A stretch of DNA of 64,000 nt from an uncultured Eubacteriales bacterium (GCA_900545225.1 UQXZ01000003.1:62001-126000), one strand, 5' to 3'. Shown: positions 8,536-17,375, counted from the first letter of the stretch. Notes: generated by a model from the letters alone, not told the origin. A program made the numbers and translations.

Positions 8536-9307
8536 AATTGCTCCCATACAATAACTCTCGTTCGATGTTATCGTAGTACTTATATTTGAATAAGAATCTG
8601 TAATCCAGTATGCTCTTTGCTCCTACAACAATAACAACTGCAGGGTGTATAATCACCATAAGCTTTGCAGTAATGTCGCCTAAAACAAGCGGAATGATAT
8701 ATGCCGCGATGGCCATTATTGTCGCAAAAAGAGCATTGCCCTTGTTATATTTACTTCTGTTAATAGTTCTGCAAGCCTTATTGAATCTGTTAATTCTTCT
8801 GTGCTCGCCTATTGCTTTAAATGCTAATGTTAAAACAGTTAAAGCAATAATGTTATATATGCTGATTCTAAATATTAATAAAATGGCTATATCAAATATA
8901 CATTTTGAAATAACATCATATGAAAACTTTCCAAGAAAAGTATCCTTGTAATCAACCTTAAACACTTTAATCAGTGTCTCATCGTTATTTGTCATATTAT
9001 ATACTTTAGTATATACATAGCTTTCGCCCAGAGTTATCATAAAGAACCATATAATTGTACATACGGCATCTTTATGACTTTCTAATCCCGATCTGAAATT
9101 TATAAAAAGCAATGTTGGAATAATAACGGCTAATACAATAAACAGCCATCTTTTCCCTAAATCCAGAGCAATTTTACAAAGTCCGGCAATAAAAGCTTTG
9201 AATCCGTCATTCTTTTTAGGATTAACGCCGGAAGTCATTTTATTTTTACAATCTATAACTCTATATTTAAAAGCAGCAAATATTCTTGCATATGAATGAT
9301 CTTTCAT
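8525..9307 (-). CDS. Multi-pass membrane protein partnered with an ABC-like protein
   Basis: A 260-residue protein with about five or six membrane segments: near residues 51-70, 85-103, two between about 130 and 165, and two between about 193 and 232. No permease family signature is recognised. It lies between a degenerate ABC-type protein (20 bases upstream) and the beta-propeller gene (overlapping its end), an arrangement that suggests the membrane part of one complex. Both ends are basic and probably cytosolic. Assignment as a permease is inference from context only. Confidence 0.7.
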   Translation of the reverse strand: MKDHSYARIFAAFKYRVIDCKNKMTSGVNPKKNDGFKAFIAGLCKIALDLGKRWLFIVLAVIIPTLLFINFRSGLESHKDAVCTIIWFFMITLGESYVYTKVYNMTNNDETLIKVFKVDYKDTFLGKFSYDVISKCIFDIAILLIFRISIYNIIALTVLTLAFKAIGEHRRINRFNKACRTINRSKYNKGNALFATIMAIAAYIIPLVLGDITAKLMVIIHPAVVIVVGAKSILDYRFLFKYKYYDNIERELLYGSNYGR

Positions 9308-9327
9308 ATTCGCTACCTCACTGATTA

Positions 9328-9927
9328 TTAATTTTTATATTCTGAAACACTGCCGTCAACAAATGTAATCATTGTGGCGGATAATAATTCCGCAATATGC
9401 TTACATTCATTTTCGTTGTCGGAAGCAAATATATATACATTGAATTCGCCCACAACATCTATAAGCTTTTTCATGTATTCATCAGGAGCAAATGGCACCG
9501 CCCAGATGTTTATATAAGGCTTAATAGTCATAAACATAACTACATGTAGTAATGCCAGCTCTTCATCTGATAAAGCCTCAATACGAAGATCCATCTTATC
9601 CTTTATGAGAGGGACATTTTCCAATGCTGTCTCAAGATTACTTTCTACACCATTTATCTTCGCGAGAGAATCAAGAAATTCCGCTACGGTAAAATTGGCA
9701 GGCAATGCATCAACAGATGAAATATTGTAAATAATTGCATCTGTCCATGTAGTAATCTCACCCTCTTCAGGCTTTCTGTAATTACTCAGACAATCAAGAA
9801 GAATTTTAATATTTTTCTTGTTATCCATGTACAGCACATATATTTCACCTTCATTAAATCTATATATGCAGTCTTTTAAAATGTCGCCATTTGTTCCTTT
9901 AACAGAAATGTGATTAAGTTGTAGCAT
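9328..9927 (-). CDS. ABC-transporter-like protein with all catalytic motifs lost
   Basis: The 199 residues follow the layout of an ABC nucleotide-binding domain: an opening LQLNHISVKG, then DCIYRFNEGEIYVLYM, the region after Walker A (KPEEGEI), a helical part with LSDEELALLHVV where LSGGQ is expected, and a final strand with ITFVDGSV. The Walker A position reads MDNKKNIKILL, lacking the GxxGxGKT lysine. The Walker B/Glu site reads NIWAVPFAPDE, without Asp-Glu, and the switch His is replaced by Asp. So it should not hydrolyse ATP. It starts an apparent three-gene set with the membrane and beta-propeller genes. Its role is unknown; a regulatory or structural subunit is one possibility. Confidence 0.65.
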   Translation of the reverse strand: MLQLNHISVKGTNGDILKDCIYRFNEGEIYVLYMDNKKNIKILLDCLSNYRKPEEGEITTWTDAIIYNISSVDALPANFTVAEFLDSLAKINGVESNLETALENVPLIKDKMDLRIEALSDEELALLHVVMFMTIKPYINIWAVPFAPDEYMKKLIDVVGEFNVYIFASDNENECKHIAELLSATMITFVDGSVSEYKN

Positions 9928-9944
9928 ATTTTCTCACTTCTTAA

Positions 9945-11069
9945 TTATTCTTCATCGGCCTTCTTGCCTGTAGTAATCCAGATTAAGTAAGCACTGATAA
10001 ATGGATCAATCTTACCGTCAAGAACGCTCTGGGCATTACCGATTTCCTTATTTGTTCTGTGGTCCTTAACCATTGTATATGGCTGAAGAACGTAGCTTCG
10101 AATCTGGTTACCGAAGTTGATATCCTTAACATCACCCTTGATGTCCGCTGCCTTTTCAGCATTTTCAGCCTGCTGTAAAAGATAGAGCTTTGAACGAAGC
10201 ATCGCCATAGCCTTATCCTTGTTCTGATGCTGAGAACGCTCATTCTGGCACTGAACTACAATACCTGTAGGTAAGTGAGTAAGTCGAACGGCAGATGATG
10301 TCTTATTGATGTGCTGTCCACCGGCACCGGATGCACGATATAAGTCAATTCTTAAATCATCCTTGTCGATTTCAATATCAATATCCTCATCAATATCAGG
10401 CATTACATCACATGAAACGAATGATGTCTGTCTCTTACCTGCAGCATTGAAAGGAGAAATTCTTACAAGTCTGTGTACACCATGCTCGGATTTTAATAAA
10501 CCATATGCATTTTCTCCGTGTACTTCAAATGTGACAGCCTTGATTCCGGCTTCATCACCATCGAGGTAGTCGATAGTCTCAAACTCTAAGCCTCTCTTTT
10601 CAGCCCATCTCATATACATTCTGTATAACATTGAGCACCAGTCACAGGCCTCTGTACCACCTGCACCTGCATGAAGAGTAACGATTGCATCACTGCCGTC
10701 ATATTCATCCGATAAAAGAGTTGCGAGTCTTAAAGTCTCTAATCTCTCTGTAAATGCTTCAAATTCAGATTCAATCTCAGTAATAAGACTTGCGTCGCCT
10801 TCTTCCTCAGCCATTTCGATAAGAAGAGCGATCTCTTCCTTTCCTGATTCCAATGCCTGGAAACCCTCAAGTTCATCCTTCATTGACTTAAGCTTCGACA
10901 TTGTCTTCTTTGACTTTTCAACATCATCCCAGAATGAAGGTTCTTCCATTAATTTTTCAGTTTCTTCAATTCTCTGCTTTATACTTTCCGGATCAAGAGA
11001 TTTCTCAATCTGAGCCATTGACTTTTCGCTTGCCGCAAGCTCCTGCTTAATACGGTCTAACTCTACCAC
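9945..11069 (-). CDS. prfB: Peptide chain release factor 2
   Basis: RF2 reads UGA and UAA stop codons and releases the finished peptide. The GGQ loop is present as ASGAGGQHINKTSS, and the domain order matches the family: N-terminal coiled coil, codon-recognition domain, GGQ domain and a conserved C-terminus. The start is GTG 11069 with AAAGG 8 bases upstream. In many bacteria the gene needs a +1 frameshift at CTT-TGA after about codon 25. Here the corresponding site reads CTT GAT in frame (Ser-Leu-Asp-Pro), so the whole 374-residue protein is one open frame. It lies downstream of secA with a gap of about 140 bases. Confidence 0.97.
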   Translation of the reverse strand: MVELDRIKQELAASEKSMAQIEKSLDPESIKQRIEETEKLMEEPSFWDDVEKSKKTMSKLKSMKDELEGFQALESGKEEIALLIEMAEEEGDASLITEIESEFEAFTERLETLRLATLLSDEYDGSDAIVTLHAGAGGTEACDWCSMLYRMYMRWAEKRGLEFETIDYLDGDEAGIKAVTFEVHGENAYGLLKSEHGVHRLVRISPFNAAGKRQTSFVSCDVMPDIDEDIDIEIDKDDLRIDLYRASGAGGQHINKTSSAVRLTHLPTGIVVQCQNERSQHQNKDKAMAMLRSKLYLLQQAENAEKAADIKGDVKDINFGNQIRSYVLQPYTMVKDHRTNKEIGNAQSVLDGKIDPFISAYLIWITTGKKADEE

Positions 11070-11142
11070 TTTATTTGCCTTTCTTTGTTTATTTCAATAT
11101 TAGATGCATATGTTATATACATCATATCTATATTTTATAAGT

Positions 11143-11175
11143 AACAGCTGAATATAACTGTCATATTCAGCTGTT
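11143..11175. terminator. Hairpin between secA and prfB, possible terminator
   Basis: AACAGCTGAATAT (11143-11155) and ATATTCAGCTGTT (11163-11175) form a perfect 13-bp stem with a 7-base loop. The T-run is on the plus-strand side, whereas the nearest gene that needs ending, secA, runs on the minus strand. It may therefore act as an mRNA processing or stability hairpin between secA and prfB instead of a strict terminator. Confidence 0.55.
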
Positions 11176-11210
11176 ATTTTTAATACTCTGTCTGACTGAT
11201 TAGTAAGTTC

Positions 11211-13724
11211 TTATACTAATTCTTTCTCTTTATCCTTATTTACAATAGGAGTATGACCTGAAACTGTGTTTTCTTTTTTTGCCACAGCCTGCTTGTTGGC
11301 ATCATTTAACTCAACTTCTCTTCTAGGTCTTACTGAAGAAATAATATGAACTACTTCAATCTGAATTTCCTTAAGCATGTCGTCAAATATATCGTAACCT
11401 ACGTTTTTGTATTCAACTACAGGATCTCTCTGAGCAAATGCCTGAAGGCCGATACCCTGCTTTAACTGATCCATGTCATCAATATGCTGATTCCATTTTT
11501 CATCAATCGCTCTGAGAATAATTACTCTTTCAATTTCCTTAAACTGTTCTTCACTTTCGAACTCTGCAGGCTTAGATTCATACATCTTAAGAGCCTCATC
11601 AAATAACTTCTTCTTGAGCTTATCCTTTGTATCAATATCAGCAGAATAAGCAATTCTCTGTAATGGAATAATTGGGAGTAAATGCTCATTTAATAATGTG
11701 TAATCCCAATCAGCCGCTGCCTGCTTATCCTTAATAATATTGTCTACATAGTAATCAACTGTAGTTCTGTACATTTCAACAACAGAATCATGCATATCTT
11801 CACCGGATAAAACTCTGTTTCTATCCTTGTAAATGATTTCTCTCTGCTCGTTCATAACAGAATCGTACTTAAGAAGGTTACTTCTTATACCATAGTTGTT
11901 AGTCTCAATCTTCTTCTGAGCCTTTTCAATGGCATTAGTAAGCATCTTGTGATCTAATTCCATATCTTCATCAACACCTAATGCATTGAAGATACCCATT
12001 AATCTGTCCTGTCCGAAGAGTCTCATAAGATCATCTTCAAGAGAAATGTAGAATCTTGACTCACCAGGATCACCCTGTCTTCCGGCACGACCTCTGAGCT
12101 GGTTATCAATTCGTCTTGATTCATGACGCTCAGTACCAATAATCTTAAGTCCGCCAGCTGCCTTAGCTTCGTCATCAAGCTTAATATCAGTACCTCGACC
12201 TGCCATGTTAGTAGCGATTGTAACAGCTCCGTGTCTTCCTGCTTCTGCTACAATCTGAGCTTCTAACTCATGATACTTGGCATTGAGGACATTGTGCTTA
12301 ACGCCTCTTTCCTGGAGGAGTTTATGTAAATATTCTGATGTTTCAATTGAAATTGTACCTACAAGAACAGGCTGTCCCTTTTTGTGTGATTCAATAATAG
12401 AATCGATTACAGCGTGAAATTTACCTCTCTTTGTCTTATATACAGCATCATTTGCATCCACTCTGAGGATCGGCTTGTTAGTAGGAATTTCAACGATATC
12501 AAGCTGATATGTCTCTTTAAATTCCTTATCTTCTGTCATTGCAGTACCTGTCATACCAGACTTTTTATCGTACTTATTGAAGAAGTTCTGGAATGTTATT
12601 GTTGCAAGAGTCTTACTTTCTCTCTTGATTTCAACATGTTCCTTAGCCTCGATAGCCTGATGAAGTCCGTCAGAATATCTTCTTCCCGGCATAATACGAC
12701 CTGTGAACTCATCAACGATAAGGATTTCCCCATCTTTAACAACGTAATCCTTATCTCTTGTCATTAAGCTGTGAGCTCTGAGGGCAAGAGTTACATTATG
12801 CTGAAGTTCAAGGTTTTCCACGTCAGCGTAGTTATCAATATGGAAGAACTGCTCTACCTTACGAACACCTTCTTCAGTAAGGTTAACAATCTTGTTCTTT
12901 TCATCAACTACGTAGTCACCGTCTTCTTCATCTACTTCCTGCATGATGGCTTTGATCTTTGTCATTTCGCCCTTGAATTCACCTCTTTCAAGTCTTCTGA
13001 CAAGAACATCACAGAGTTCGTATAACTTTGTAGATTTACCACTCTGTCCTGAAATAATAAGAGGAGTTCTGGCTTCATCAATAAGGATTGAGTCAACCTC
13101 ATCGATAATGGCATACTTTAATCCTCTGAGTACCTGCTGTTCCTTATACATAGCCATGTTGTCACGAAGGTAGTCAAAACCTAACTCATTGTTAGTTACA
13201 TATGTAATATCACAGCTATACTGATCTCTTCTCTGCTTATCTTTCATGTCGTGAAGAATAATACCTACACTAAGTCCTAAGAAATTGTGAACCTGTCCCA
13301 TCTCTGTCGCATCTCGGTTGGCAAGATAGTCATTAACTGTTACTACGTGAACACCTTCACCTGTAAGTGCATTGAGATATGATGGGAGAGTAGCAACCAA
13401 TGTCTTACCTTCTCCGGTCTTCATTTCAGCGATACGACCCTGGTGGAGAACAATACCACCAATAAGCTGTACTCTGTAATGCTCCATTCCGAGTACACGC
13501 TTAGATGCTTCTCTTACAACCGCATATGCTTCAGGAAGAATATCATCTAATGTTTCTCCCTCTTTTAATCTCTTTTTAAATTCTTCAGTTTTAGCTGCTA
13601 ATTGTTCATTTGAAAGCTTTATGTATTCGTCTCTATAGCTTTCGATTTTTTCAACTATCGGCATTATCTTTTTCAGCTCACGTGTGCTGTATGGTGATAC
13701 GCCGTGTTCACGAATATTGGCCAT
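11211..13724 (-). CDS. secA: Protein translocase ATPase SecA
   Basis: The motor of the Sec pathway, pushing unfolded preproteins through SecYEG at the membrane. Visible features: N-terminal ANIREHGVSPYSTRELK, Walker A MKTGEGKTLVATLP near residue 100, the Walker B region IIDEVDSILIDEARTPL, the motif LHQGRIAEMKTG, GTDIKL/GRAGRQGDPGES in the second nucleotide domain, and the long helical scaffold. At 837 residues it is full length. The Cys-rich zinc-binding tail of many SecA proteins is absent: the C-terminus ends in a Lys/Glu-rich stretch with no cysteine. Its transcript starts below the hpf terminator. Confidence 0.97.
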   Translation of the reverse strand: MANIREHGVSPYSTRELKKIMPIVEKIESYRDEYIKLSNEQLAAKTEEFKKRLKEGETLDDILPEAYAVVREASKRVLGMEHYRVQLIGGIVLHQGRIAEMKTGEGKTLVATLPSYLNALTGEGVHVVTVNDYLANRDATEMGQVHNFLGLSVGIILHDMKDKQRRDQYSCDITYVTNNELGFDYLRDNMAMYKEQQVLRGLKYAIIDEVDSILIDEARTPLIISGQSGKSTKLYELCDVLVRRLERGEFKGEMTKIKAIMQEVDEEDGDYVVDEKNKIVNLTEEGVRKVEQFFHIDNYADVENLELQHNVTLALRAHSLMTRDKDYVVKDGEILIVDEFTGRIMPGRRYSDGLHQAIEAKEHVEIKRESKTLATITFQNFFNKYDKKSGMTGTAMTEDKEFKETYQLDIVEIPTNKPILRVDANDAVYKTKRGKFHAVIDSIIESHKKGQPVLVGTISIETSEYLHKLLQERGVKHNVLNAKYHELEAQIVAEAGRHGAVTIATNMAGRGTDIKLDDEAKAAGGLKIIGTERHESRRIDNQLRGRAGRQGDPGESRFYISLEDDLMRLFGQDRLMGIFNALGVDEDMELDHKMLTNAIEKAQKKIETNNYGIRSNLLKYDSVMNEQREIIYKDRNRVLSGEDMHDSVVEMYRTTVDYYVDNIIKDKQAAADWDYTLLNEHLLPIIPLQRIAYSADIDTKDKLKKKLFDEALKMYESKPAEFESEEQFKEIERVIILRAIDEKWNQHIDDMDQLKQGIGLQAFAQRDPVVEYKNVGYDIFDDMLKEIQIEVVHIISSVRPRREVELNDANKQAVAKKENTVSGHTPIVNKDKEKELV

Positions 13725-13848
13725 TTATAATCAGTCTCCCTTGAGTAATTACATATAATTGTATGTAACTTTTTTCCTTATTATTAGTTACAATTATTGC
13801 ATTTTATTACAAATAAAAATTATAACATTGCATTTATTGTAAATCAAG

Positions 13849-13897
13849 AAAGGGACGGCAGGAGATGTAATAAAACATTCTCCCGTCGTCCCTTTTT
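13849..13897 (-). terminator. Rho-independent terminator of hpf
   Basis: A long hairpin with GC-rich arms (GGGACGACGGGAGA against TCTCCTGCCGTCCC on the minus strand, one mismatch/bulge) is followed by TTTCTTGATTT. It separates hpf from secA. T-rich sequence on both sides means it could also act in the other direction. Confidence 0.85.
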
Positions 13898-13983
13898 CAA
13901 TACATGTTAATGTATGTGTTAAAGATATAATAAACAAATCTACTTAATATGCATATTTAGTATCTCTTTAATTAATATCTGAA

Positions 13984-14520
13984 TTAGTCAAGCTCTGGCT
14001 CGATAAGACCGTATGCACCGTCTCTTCTCTTGTATACTACGTTAACTTCGTTAGTATCTGAGTTAAGGAATACATAGAACTCATGTCCGAGAAGCTCCAT
14101 CTGTACGCAGGCTTCTTCAGCATTCATAGGCTTAATACCGAACTTCTTAGCTCTGATGATCTTAACTTCTTCATCTTCGAAGATTTCTTCATCTTCATCA
14201 ACATATTCAGGTGCGAAGTCAGCAGCGTTACGCTTCTTGTCGATAAGCTTATTCTTATACTTCTTTAACTGACGCTCGATAACTTCTTCAACAAGCTCGA
14301 TTGATACATACATATCATTGCTTTCCTGCTCACTTCTGATGATATGACCCTTAACAGGGATTGTAACCTCAATCTTCTGCTGTTCCTTCTGAACGCTGAG
14401 TGTTACATGAACCTCTGTCTCAGAAGCGAAGAACTTATCAAGCTTACCAAGCTTCTCTTCTACAGCCTCTCTAAGTCCTTCTGTTACGACCATGTTTCTT
14501 CCTGTAATTATGAAACGCAT
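13984..14520 (-). CDS. hpf: Ribosome hibernation promoting factor, long form
   Basis: A 178-residue long HPF that pairs 70S ribosomes into inactive 100S dimers in stationary phase. The N-terminal domain (about residues 1-100) has the S30AE/RaiA pattern, starting MRFIITGRNMVVTEGLREAVEEKLGK in outline. An acidic linker follows (YVDEDEEIFEDEEVK). The C-terminal dimerisation domain (about 125-178) contains KPMNAEEACVQMELLGHEF and ends with YGLIEPE. Neighbouring secA is typical for Firmicutes. The start follows GGGGGATGG. The tandem repeat at 14604-14639 carries a candidate promoter. Confidence 0.96.
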   Translation of the reverse strand: MRFIITGRNMVVTEGLREAVEEKLGKLDKFFASETEVHVTLSVQKEQQKIEVTIPVKGHIIRSEQESNDMYVSIELVEEVIERQLKKYKNKLIDKKRNAADFAPEYVDEDEEIFEDEEVKIIRAKKFGIKPMNAEEACVQMELLGHEFYVFLNSDTNEVNVVYKRRDGAYGLIEPELD

Positions 14521-14598
14521 AATACCATCCCCCTATTTATTATTGGCAGATAGTCGTCTATATAAGTAAGGCCTGCTCAAAAGCAGATGATTAACCAA

Positions 14599-14639
14599 AT
14601 AATATCTTAATCAAAATCTTAATCAAAATCTTAATCAAA
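14599..14639 (-). promoter_or_regulatory. Candidate hpf promoter built into three 12-bp tandem repeats
   Basis: Three exact head-to-tail copies of ATCTTAATCAAA occupy 14604-14639. On the minus strand each contains TTGATT. The middle copy (14626-14621) is 16 bases from TATTAT at 14604-14599, a fair sigma-A promoter about 80 bases ahead of hpf. The repeat is AT-rich and also borders the DnaA-box cluster, so a role in strand opening is an alternative reading. Confidence 0.45.
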
Positions 14640-14840
14640 AATATATGACTTATAACAACGATTTTCTTATTTCGTATTATACCAAACTTCGCCTTATATT
14701 CTCAATGCAAATATGGCTTTTTATAAATTATATTTTTGTCAATACACCTACAGGATATGAAATTTTGTTTCTTGTACTTTGTTCCAAATTTTTATGTACA
14801 TTTTACACATAAATTCCACACACATTTCACACCTGAAAAA

Positions 14841-15118
14841 TGTGAATAGTGTGAATAAGTTTGTGAATAACCTAATTTATGCACATTTTCGATGTGAATA
14901 AGTGTGAATAAATCACCGTTATATACACACAAATTATTAAGAAATTATTAAGCGAAAGACTGTTTTGTGCAATATGCATAATATATAATGTGTATAAAAT
15001 TCGATACATTTTATTGTACATAATGCGCGTTTCGCCTTGTTTTTATTTATTTTGCCCAAAATTATCACATGTAGTATTATATTAACCACACAGTACTATA
15101 TATAGGCATTGTGAATAA
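14841..15118. other. Cluster of DnaA-box sequences
   Basis: Six exact matches to the DnaA box TTATNCACA occur here: minus-strand copies at 14850-14858, 14862-14870, 14893-14901, 14903-14911 and 15110-15118, and a plus-strand copy (TTATGCACA) at 14877-14885. A one-mismatch copy is at 14841-14849. Five exact boxes fall within 62 bases. The surrounding 630-base region (14521-15149) has no gene. It resembles a DnaA titration or initiation element; no dnaA or dnaN gene is in the window, and the genes on both sides keep the same main orientation, which argues against it being the main origin. Confidence 0.6.
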
Positions 15119-15149
15119 ACTTGAAAATATTTATTTTTAGGAGAAAAAT

Positions 15150-15893
15150 ATGACATATATACCAACTGATGGCTTTGTGATTATAACCGGTGCCTCCCGA
15201 GGCATTGGTGCAGCCATAGCATATGAATGTATAGAGCGAAATATAAATATTGCCGTATCATGTGTGCATAACTACAGCCTCCTTGAGGATATGAAAAAAT
15301 ATGCATCAGAAAAAGGCGTTAAATGTTTCATTTACCAGGGAAATATGGGAGATTTTGCCGCTGCACATGAATTTATCGACAATGCCGCAAAAGAACTGGG
15401 AACACCATTTGCACTTGTGAATAACGCCGGCATTTCCAAAATAGGACTTCTTCAGGATATGTCTCCTGAGGATTGGAATGAAATTATCAGCTACAATCTC
15501 ACTTCTGTATATAATTGTTCACATTCAGTGATACCTGAGATGCTGCATAATCACAGCGGACGTATTGTAAATATTTCCTCCGTATGGGGAAATATCGGCG
15601 CAAGCATGGAAGTTGCCTATTCTGCCACAAAGGGTGGAGTAAATTCTCTCACCAAAGCTCTTTCAAAGGAACTTGCCCCAAGCAATATTTCCGTAAATGC
15701 AGTTGCATGCGGAATTGTAGACACTGATATGAACAAATGCTTTACAGAAGAAGATATCGAAGCCATTTGCGATGAAATTCCTGCAGGAAGAATGTGTACA
15801 CCTAAGGAAGTGGCCGAGGTGGTACTTCACATTATAGATTCATCACCATACCTTACAGGTCAGATAATTACAGTTGACGGTGGCTGGACATAA
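15150..15893 (+). CDS. FabG-like short-chain dehydrogenase/reductase
   Basis: A 247-residue classical SDR that uses NAD(P)H. The nucleotide-binding motif TGASRGIG is at about residues 14-21, the structural NNAGISK near 92, and the catalytic Ser-Tyr-Lys appear as NISSVWG near 139 and YSATKGG near 153-158. The C-terminal TGQIITVDGGWT is the usual FabG-type end. The substrate cannot be told: 3-ketoacyl-ACP reductase is the closest well-known function, but there is no fatty-acid synthesis gene nearby. It stands alone on the plus strand between DnaA-box groups and ends at a strong terminator. Confidence 0.88.
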   Translation: MTYIPTDGFVIITGASRGIGAAIAYECIERNINIAVSCVHNYSLLEDMKKYASEKGVKCFIYQGNMGDFAAAHEFIDNAAKELGTPFALVNNAGISKIGLLQDMSPEDWNEIISYNLTSVYNCSHSVIPEMLHNHSGRIVNISSVWGNIGASMEVAYSATKGGVNSLTKALSKELAPSNISVNAVACGIVDTDMNKCFTEEDIEAICDEIPAGRMCTPKEVAEVVLHIIDSSPYLTGQIITVDGGWT

Positions 15894-15977
15894 TACGGCT
15901 TTCGTAAAAATTCGGTTACAGACTTTAATACCAATTGAAAATTAATTAGCTGATTACATTATTATAAGAATTAATAT

Positions 15978-16014
15978 AAAACACGGGACGACTAAACCAG
16001 TCATCCCGTGTTTT
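15978..16014. terminator. Bidirectional terminator after the SDR gene
   Basis: AAAACACGGGACGACT pairs with AGTCATCCCGTGTTTT with one mismatch around a 5-base loop, and T-runs exist on both sides. It ends the SDR transcript and may end the convergent CDF transporter transcript too. Confidence 0.9.
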
Positions 16015-16029
16015 ATTTATATATGTGAA

Positions 16030-16072
16030 TTATTCACAATCACATTTTTATTGTCTGCGTTATTTATTCACA
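16030..16072 (+). other. Two further DnaA-box sequences downstream of the SDR gene
   Basis: Exact TTATTCACA sequences lie at 16030-16038 and 16064-16072. The first is half of a longer palindrome (TGTGAATTATTCACA, 16024-16038). With the upstream cluster they make eight exact boxes within about 1.2 kb. Confidence 0.5.
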
Positions 16073-16136
16073 ATTATATTCTTTCACTATCTGCATTGTT
16101 AAACGCACATCTCACATTATCTCTATATGTACTTTC

Positions 16137-17375
16137 TCAAAATCCGATTCTCTCATATAATCTGTCGACATATATGTCCACATCTAAATCCGGCTCTGAT
16201 TTACGGATTTCAGATTTAATATAATCCTTTAACTTATTTGGTGATCCCTGGAAGTCTTCCGGTACCATCAGATCAAAAGAAATTAATTCCTCTTTGCTCT
16301 TATCAGAATGATGAATATGGAAGTCGTGCATTGAATAAGACATTGGATTTTCCTTATCCTTTTTGTTTGTATTAGATACATTTGCCAAATTATAAACATT
16401 TATCTGCCCAATAATACCGGCTACAAGCTTATAAAGCTCCTTATATCTTTCATCATATATTTCAACCGGATCTGTGTGTATTGTAATGTCGCATTTAAAT
16501 GCATTTCGTACCCTGCGCTCCGCATCATCGATTATTTCATGGGCTTCAATAAGTGAATAGTCTGAATTAATCTCCGCATGGAGTGATATATAAATTCTTC
16601 CCTCACCATAGTTATGAATGATAAGGTCGTGAATTCTCAATATTCTCTTATCTTCTAAAACTTCTTTCTTTACTGTTTCAACCATTTCCTCAGGTATCTT
16701 TTCTCCCAGAAGAGGATGAACAGTTTCTCTTACAGCATTAATACCGGTTATGAGAATAAATACCGCTACAGCCGCACTGGCATAACCATCAATATTTATT
16801 CCTGTAGTCATATAAAGAATAGTTGAACCAAGTACAACGCCTGTAGATATACAATCTGAAAAGCTGTCTGCAGCAGAAGCCTTCAATGCACTTGAGTTAA
16901 TTTTATTGGCTGTTGATGTATAAAATGAACCCATAAGGAGCTTAAGTCCTATTGAACCTACAAGAATAATAAATGCAACTATTGAGAAATTCAGATCATC
17001 TGGCATAAATATTTTCCCGATTGAAGTTCTTAAAAGTTCAAAGCCCACCATGATAATAACGATGGAAACCGTAATTCCGGCTACATATTCTATTCTTCCA
17101 TGTCCAAACGGGTGATCCGCATCTGCTCTCTTCTTAGACATTTTAAATCCAAAAAGAGTTACAAGACTTGAACATATATCGGAAATATTGTTAATACCGT
17201 CGGAAATGATGGAAAACGATCCTGTAAGCAATCCTATGGTCACCTTAAATGCTGCCAGTATGATGTTACAGATTATTCCAAATATTCCGGCTACCATTCC
17301 GTAAGAGGCACGGACCGTCGGATTATTAATATCCTCATAATTTTTTACAAATGTCTTTATTATCAGATTATTCAT
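16137..17375 (-). CDS. Cation diffusion facilitator family metal exporter
   Basis: A 412-residue CDF protein that would export divalent metal by proton antiport. Six membrane segments occupy about residues 20-215, followed by a cytosolic regulatory domain. The transport site in segment 2 reads SDGINNISD, with Asn where zinc transporters have His, and segment 5 reads ADSFSDCIS (DxxxD). Sites without His are typical of manganese- or iron-handling members, so Mn(II) export is a reasonable inference; it is not shown. A tail of about 100 residues past the usual domain contains HDFHIHHSDKS, a His cluster. The neighbouring copA gene suggests a local metal-handling set, each with its own terminator. 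Confidence 0.88.
   Translation of the reverse strand: MNNLIIKTFVKNYEDINNPTVRASYGMVAGIFGIICNIILAAFKVTIGLLTGSFSIISDGINNISDICSSLVTLFGFKMSKKRADADHPFGHGRIEYVAGITVSIVIIMVGFELLRTSIGKIFMPDDLNFSIVAFIILVGSIGLKLLMGSFYTSTANKINSSALKASAADSFSDCISTGVVLGSTILYMTTGINIDGYASAAVAVFILITGINAVRETVHPLLGEKIPEEMVETVKKEVLEDKRILRIHDLIIHNYGEGRIYISLHAEINSDYSLIEAHEIIDDAERRVRNAFKCDITIHTDPVEIYDERYKELYKLVAGIIGQINVYNLANVSNTNKKDKENPMSYSMHDFHIHHSDKSKEELISFDLMVPEDFQGSPNKLKDYIKSEIRKSEPDLDVDIYVDRLYERIGF

Noticed and set aside
14521..15149. Main chromosomal origin oriC
   Set aside because: DnaA boxes and AT-rich repeats are there, but dnaA, dnaN and rpmH are absent and gene orientation does not diverge from this point. Kept as a DnaA-box cluster only.
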